Source: Nitrospira sp. (lineage in GTDB: Bacteria > Nitrospirota > Nitrospiria > Nitrospirales > Nitrospiraceae). Taken from it: a stretch of 7,627 bases of DNA. Position numbers and translations under genes: made by a program. Position 1 is the first letter of the stretch; each line of letters opens with the position of its first letter. Location: positions 1 to 7,627 of the forward strand of contig JAOUEB010000053.1 in NCBI GenBank assembly GCA_029858925.1, written 5' to 3'. A model generated the notes under the pieces. It had not been told where the DNA came from. It saw only the letters and a list, made by a program, of their open reading frames with translations, and searched no databases. Below, piece after piece: positions 4,623-7,627 of the stretch.

Positions 4623-5702
4623 ATGCCTCTGATCTGGGCAGCGATCTCAGCGCACGGATTCGGCCACGCCGCGCAAGTCGTGCCCGTGCTCAATGCGCTG
4701 AGCCGGCTCGTCCCCAATCTGCGCGTGCTTCTCCGAACGATGGTTCCCGCCTCGTTCTTCGAACATCGCCTTGTCGTTCCCTGGGAATTGAGCGCGGTCC
4801 AGCAAGATATCGGCTGTATTCAGGACGGGCCGCTGGCGATCGGCGTGGACGCGACCTGGCGCGAGCACCACCGGTTTCACCTGACATGGGAGGACCGGAT
4901 ACAAACGGAAGTCGAAGCGATGCGCGCCGCCCGTCCCAACGTGATCCTGGCCGACACGCCGTACTTGGCCGTGGCAGCCGGAGCGCAGGCCGCGCTTCCC
5001 ACCGTCGCCCTCGTCAGCTTCACCTGGGACCTCATTCTTTCGAAATATGCGGCGCCACCCGGCATCGCCGACCAGACGCTGCTGCAGTCGATTCGACAAG
5101 CCTATGCCAAAGCCGGTCTCGCATTGCGCATCACGCCCGCCCCGAAGATGGACATCTTCGAGCGTCTGATCGACATCAGGCCGATCGCCGAACCGGCAGC
5201 CTCCGCCCGTGAACAACTTGCCTCGATTCTGCGCCTCGCGCCCGGGGAACGGACTGTTCTCGTCGGATTCGGCGGGATTCCCCTGGCGTCACTCCCCTTT
5301 GCGGATCTGGAGCCGCTCACCGGCTATCGCTTCCTGTTCGACGGGCCCATTCCTACGAACAGTCATCGATTCATCTCTACCAAGTCCCTCCCGTTCTCCT
5401 TCAAAACGCTGTTGGCGTCCGTCGATATCATTCTGACCAAACCAGGTTACGGCACCCTAGTTGAAGCCGTGGCACTGGGCACACCGCTCGTCTACGTTCG
5501 GCGCTATAACTTTGCCGATGAACAGCCGCTCGTGGACTATCTCCATCGGCATGGACGCGGAGCGGAACTGAGCGGAGAGGACTTTGCCTGCGGGCGATGG
5601 GAACCCGCGATCCGATCCGCTCTCAACCTTCCAGCGGCCACAGTACCGCCGGCGGCGATTGGAGCGGAAGACGCGGCTTCCCATTTGGTACGGTTTTTTT
5701 GA
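4623..5702 (+). CDS. GT-B glycosyltransferase-like protein resembling the L-arabinokinase N-terminal domain
   Basis: ATG 4623 is chosen because MPLIWAAISAHGFGHAAQ begins the first GT-B strand and its Gly-rich loop (HGFGH, residues 11-15). An earlier in-frame ATG at 4575 would translate the tandem heptamer and is unlikely. Between these and the second domain, SAVQQDIGCIQDGP, RPNVILADTPYLAVAAGAQA and SFTWDLILSKY (residues 132-142) match, by my recall, the N-terminal half of plant and bacterial L-arabinokinase (GHGFGHATRV, GAVQ, SD-VPVA, NFSWDFIY). The C-terminal Rossmann half carries LTKPGYGTLVEA (residues 271-282), the nucleotide-sugar-binding loop of MurG/UGT-type enzymes, and TPLVYVRR. At 359 aa it stops where the GHMP kinase domain would begin, so it is not an arabinokinase. 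It is probably a cytoplasmic sugar transferase or sugar-nucleotide-binding protein; the acceptor is unknown. No Shine-Dalgarno sequence is visible. Confidence 0.82.
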   Translation: MPLIWAAISAHGFGHAAQVVPVLNALSRLVPNLRVLLRTMVPASFFEHRLVVPWELSAVQQDIGCIQDGPLAIGVDATWREHHRFHLTWEDRIQTEVEAMRAARPNVILADTPYLAVAAGAQAALPTVALVSFTWDLILSKYAAPPGIADQTLLQSIRQAYAKAGLALRITPAPKMDIFERLIDIRPIAEPAASAREQLASILRLAPGERTVLVGFGGIPLASLPFADLEPLTGYRFLFDGPIPTNSHRFISTKSLPFSFKTLLASVDIILTKPGYGTLVEAVALGTPLVYVRRYNFADEQPLVDYLHRHGRGAELSGEDFACGRWEPAIRSALNLPAATVPPAAIGAEDAASHLVRFF

Positions 5703-5763
5703 AGTTCGGCCTTCCGTTGAGATTGTTCCCTCCACAGCCAGCATTCGCATTTCGCATATCCTT

Positions 5764-5792
5764 TTGCCCGATCTAACCGGCGGGTATATAGT
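5764..5792 (+). promoter_or_regulatory. Probable sigma70-type promoter of the ECF sigma/anti-sigma operon
   Basis: TTGCCC at 5764-5769 (four of six) is followed after a 17-nt spacer by TATAGT at 5787-5792 (five of six). Transcription would begin near 5799, with a leader of about 43 nt. The palindrome GTTCCCGAAC (5800-5809) sits at the predicted start site and could be an operator. I see no clear ECF-type -35 (GGAAC-like) on this strand, so autoregulation is not evident. Confidence 0.5.
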
Positions 5793-5841
5793 TCTTGTCG
5801 TTCCCGAACCATGACAGTTTCGCCAAAAACAGGCAGCACCT

Positions 5842-6453
5842 ATGGATCCCCCGATACAACAGGCACAGCCCTCCGCATCGACCATCGACTCCAAACTGAT
5901 GGCCCGCGTGGTCAAGGGCGACCACCAAGCCTTCAGCCAGCTGTATGACCAATCAAGCGCGCTGTTATACAGCATGGCGGTGCGAATTCTGGGCAGCCGG
6001 GAAGACGCTGCAGAACTCCTGCAAGAGGTGTATCTCGAAGTCTGGCGAAAGGTCGTACGGTACGACGTCGGTCGAGGGACGCCGATCGCATGGCTCATTA
6101 CCCTCACACGCAGTCGCGCCATCGACCGGCTGCGCGCGCATGGCGATCGAGGCCGCCACCAAGCCGGCGGGCCGCAGAACGGCGCATCGGCAAGTACGGG
6201 CGCAAGCAGAACTCCGGGCTTTTTTGAAACGCATGCCGACCAAGAACTGCGAGGTCTGGTCAGTACGACATTGGCCGATATGCCGCAGCCCCAGCAGCAA
6301 GCCATCGAACTGGCCTATTACGAGGGCTTGTCCCATGCGGAAATCGCCGCGCGGCTCAATGAACCATTGAGCTCCGTGAAGACGCACATCAAACTCGGCA
6401 TGTCCACACTGCGCGACTCGTTGCGCCGCTATTGGGGTCAGACCGGACAATGA
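5842..6453 (+). CDS. ECF-type RNA polymerase sigma factor (SigK-like), 203 aa
   Basis: Sigma region 2 covers about residues 18-95: LMARVVKGDHQAFSQLYDQ, the core-binding DAAELLQEVYLEVWRK, and the -10-recognition stretch GTPIAWLITLTRSRAIDRLR. After a low-complexity linker (about 96-135) comes region 4, with ADMPQPQQQAIELAYYEGLS and the helix-turn-helix HAEIAARLNEPLSSVKTHIK that reads the -35 element. The length is normal for an ECF factor. ATG 5842 follows a plausible promoter; the Shine-Dalgarno sequence is weak. The stop codon overlaps the start of the anti-sigma gene (ATGA), so the two are translationally coupled and made in fixed ratio. The region-2 and region-4 character and the RskA-type partner suggest the SigK/RskA group. 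The regulon and the inducing signal cannot be seen here. Confidence 0.95.
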   Translation: MDPPIQQAQPSASTIDSKLMARVVKGDHQAFSQLYDQSSALLYSMAVRILGSREDAAELLQEVYLEVWRKVVRYDVGRGTPIAWLITLTRSRAIDRLRAHGDRGRHQAGGPQNGASASTGASRTPGFFETHADQELRGLVSTTLADMPQPQQQAIELAYYEGLSHAEIAARLNEPLSSVKTHIKLGMSTLRDSLRRYWGQTGQ

Positions 6454-7466
6454 TGCTACACGAAGAATTGGAAGACGCCGTCCCATTGTACGCCGTTGGG
6501 GCGCTGGAACGAACCGAGCGGCAAGCGCTTGAGGCCCATTTGCTCTCCGGGTGCCCTGGCTGCCACACCGCCCTCAAAGAACATCAGTCGGTAGCGGGCC
6601 TCCTCCCATTCGGTCTCCCACTCACGCAACCGCCCCGCGTCCTGAAGGCCAAGATTATGGCGGCGCGAACTCCGACTGCCGCCACAGAGTCCGCAATTCA
6701 ACCACCGAATAAGCCGAGCCTCGTGCCGGGCGAATGGATGAATCATCTCTTTCCGCCAGAGTCGCCGGCCTACGCCACATCGTTCGCCTGGGTGGCAGCA
6801 ACGACGATCCTGGCGCTCCTCGCCAGCGGAGGTTATCTGATCTGGAATTCCTATGCCCAAATCGCAGAGGACTCGACGAAGCTGGCGCAACTGCAAACGC
6901 AGATCAATATGGCCGACTCCAAGCTGACTGCAGTTCAGCAGCAACTCACCGAACGAGAGCAATCCCTTGCCAAGATACAGGATGATCTCCAACGCCAAAC
7001 CTCGGACGTGATGGACTTGAAAGACCAATTGCTTCAGCGCGAAGCTGAGTTGGAAGACACCACGGCGCAGCTCGCGCAGCGAGGTGGGCCGCCGTTGCGC
7101 GCGCCGCATGATGAACTGGGCATGTTGCTGCGCACTCCGAACGTCAACGCGATCTCCATGGCCGGCACAACCATGACGAAGCAGGCGGCCGGCATACTCT
7201 TGTTCGATGCCCGCTCGAAGAAGGCCTGGCTCTACTCGATCAATCTCCCCGCCTGCCCGGATGGAACGACCTATCAGGTCTGGGCCATGTACGGAAAACC
7301 CGTGAGCATCGGGATGTTCCAGGTGGACAGCGGAGAAACCTCCCACTTGTTTGTCGGCCCCCTGCCCAACTTCAAGAACGCCAAGAATTTTTTCGTCAGC
7401 CTCGAAACCGACGCCGGTCGTTCCGAACCCTCAGGCCCAGTCTATCTCTCCAGTCAATTACCATAG
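6450..7466 (+). CDS. RskA-like membrane anti-sigma factor with coiled-coil extension, 338 aa
   Basis: ATG 6450 overlaps the sigma stop by 4 nt; ATG 6453 is equally possible. Residues 1-45 are the cytoplasmic anti-sigma domain: HEELEDAVPLYAVGALE then EAHLLSGCPGC, giving His4, His30, Cys35 and Cys38, a zinc-binding layout (H-x25-H-x4-C-x2-C) close to ZAS proteins. A linker of about 60 residues leads to one membrane helix, about 110-133 (FAWVAATTILALLASGGYLI). Residues 135-211 are a Gln/Leu/Lys-rich heptad coiled coil (LAQLQTQINMADSKLTAVQQ, then EREQSLAKIQDDLQRQTSDV). The rest is a periplasmic RskA C-terminal domain with SINLPACPDGTTYQVWAMYG and a GPVYLSSQLP end. It should hold the ECF sigma factor at the membrane until released by regulated proteolysis. 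RskA proteins are usually about 230-250 aa, so the coiled coil is extra. Confidence 0.93.
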   Translation: MMLHEELEDAVPLYAVGALERTERQALEAHLLSGCPGCHTALKEHQSVAGLLPFGLPLTQPPRVLKAKIMAARTPTAATESAIQPPNKPSLVPGEWMNHLFPPESPAYATSFAWVAATTILALLASGGYLIWNSYAQIAEDSTKLAQLQTQINMADSKLTAVQQQLTEREQSLAKIQDDLQRQTSDVMDLKDQLLQREAELEDTTAQLAQRGGPPLRAPHDELGMLLRTPNVNAISMAGTTMTKQAAGILLFDARSKKAWLYSINLPACPDGTTYQVWAMYGKPVSIGMFQVDSGETSHLFVGPLPNFKNAKNFFVSLETDAGRSEPSGPVYLSSQLP

Positions 7467-7472
7467 CCTTCG

Positions 7473-7492
7473 CGCGGCGTTCTCACGACGCG
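7473..7492. terminator. Possible hairpin between convergent genes
   Basis: CGCGGCGT (7473-7480) and ACGACGCG (7485-7492) pair at seven of eight positions around a TCTC loop, seven nt after the anti-sigma stop codon and before the end of a minus-strand gene. A convergent boundary is where a terminator is expected, but neither strand has a T-run, so it would not be a classical intrinsic terminator. Confidence 0.35.
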
Positions 7493-7523
7493 GCTTGACG
7501 ATTTCGCGACGAACTGTCATGAA

Positions 7524-7627
7524 TCATGCGCCTGCATCCCCGGCATAGATACGGATCTCAAACCCCTCTGGATACGACGCCACATGCGACAACACGATCA
7601 CGATCTCCACTTCATGCAACTCGCCCT
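7524..7627 (-). CDS. C-terminal end of an unidentified protein (runs off the right edge)
   Basis: On the minus strand, 33 codons are open from the window edge to a TGA at 7526-7524, reading GELHEVEIVIVLSHVASYPE then GFEIRIYAGDAGA. The composition (Val/Ile-rich strands, Tyr-Pro-Glu-Gly turn) and GC-rich third positions look like genuine protein, and the gene would converge with the anti-sigma gene. Too little is visible to name a family. It could also be a chance open frame. Confidence 0.5.
   Translation of the reverse strand, partial: GELHEVEIVIVLSHVASYPEGFEIRIYAGDAGA

Noticed and set aside
5643..5700. Possible intrinsic terminator at the end of the glycosyltransferase gene (GGAAG/CTTCC hairpin, then T7)
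   Set aside because: The hairpin is only 5 bp and ends 12 nt before the T-run, which itself encodes the final Phe residues; too weak to list.
6028..6035. GTATCTCG in the sigma gene, matching the heptad repeat core
   Set aside because: It encodes part of VYLEVW, a conserved ECF sigma core-binding segment, so the 8-nt match is coincidental.
5457..6305. Minus-strand open frame of 282 codons opposite the sigma factor
   Set aside because: It overlaps clear ECF sigma regions 2 and 4 and the glycosyltransferase C-terminus; its Arg/Ser/Cys-rich sequence is typical of antisense shadow.
6456..7346. Minus-strand open frame of 296 codons opposite the anti-sigma factor
   Set aside because: The plus strand encodes a coherent zinc-binding, transmembrane and RskA architecture; the reverse frame has none.

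Overview
The window is GC-rich, densely packed bacterial chromosome. I infer a Nitrospira-like (Nitrospirota) member. The basis is the intergenic repeats built from 7-bp units such as GCTTCAC and GAGATAC, the outer-membrane proteins, and a long duplex-type nitroreductase of a kind I associate with such genomes. This assignment is recall, not a database result. There is no rRNA, tRNA, CRISPR array, integrase or transposase, and no intergenic gap exceeds about 220 bp.

Layout: (1) 1-771, minus strand: N-terminal 257 codons of a SagB/ThcOx-type nitroreductase, cut by the left edge. (2) 772-892: divergent control region with a good sigma70-like promoter facing right and nested inverted repeats. 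(3) 893-1315: 140-aa protein of unknown function; 1421-2185: six-TPR protein. A heptad-repeat palindrome lies between them, and related heptads occur inside the 140-aa gene. (4) 2387-3749: PagL-like lipid A deacylase (TTG start, signal peptide, beta-barrel) and a lipoprotein 13 nt downstream, probably one envelope operon. (5) A second, better copy of the palindrome (3801-3890), then a short TPR protein (3966-4283) and a 66-aa unknown (4311-4511). (6) 4623-5702: GT-B glycosyltransferase-like protein resembling the N-terminal half of L-arabinokinase, with no kinase domain, preceded by a tandem heptamer. (7) 5842-7466: ECF sigma factor and its membrane-bound RskA-like anti-sigma factor, translationally coupled by a 4-nt overlap. 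(8) 7524-7627, minus strand: the last 33 codons of an unrecognised gene.

Functionally the window mixes envelope functions (lipid A deacylation, lipoprotein, possible glycosyl transfer), a transmembrane stress-signalling pair, and TPR scaffold proteins. I see no defence or mobile system. The most unusual material is the heptad-phased repeat family, including a copy inside a coding sequence; next are the PagL-like protein with Asn at the usual catalytic Glu position, the kinase-less arabinokinase-like protein, and the coiled-coil extension of the anti-sigma factor.
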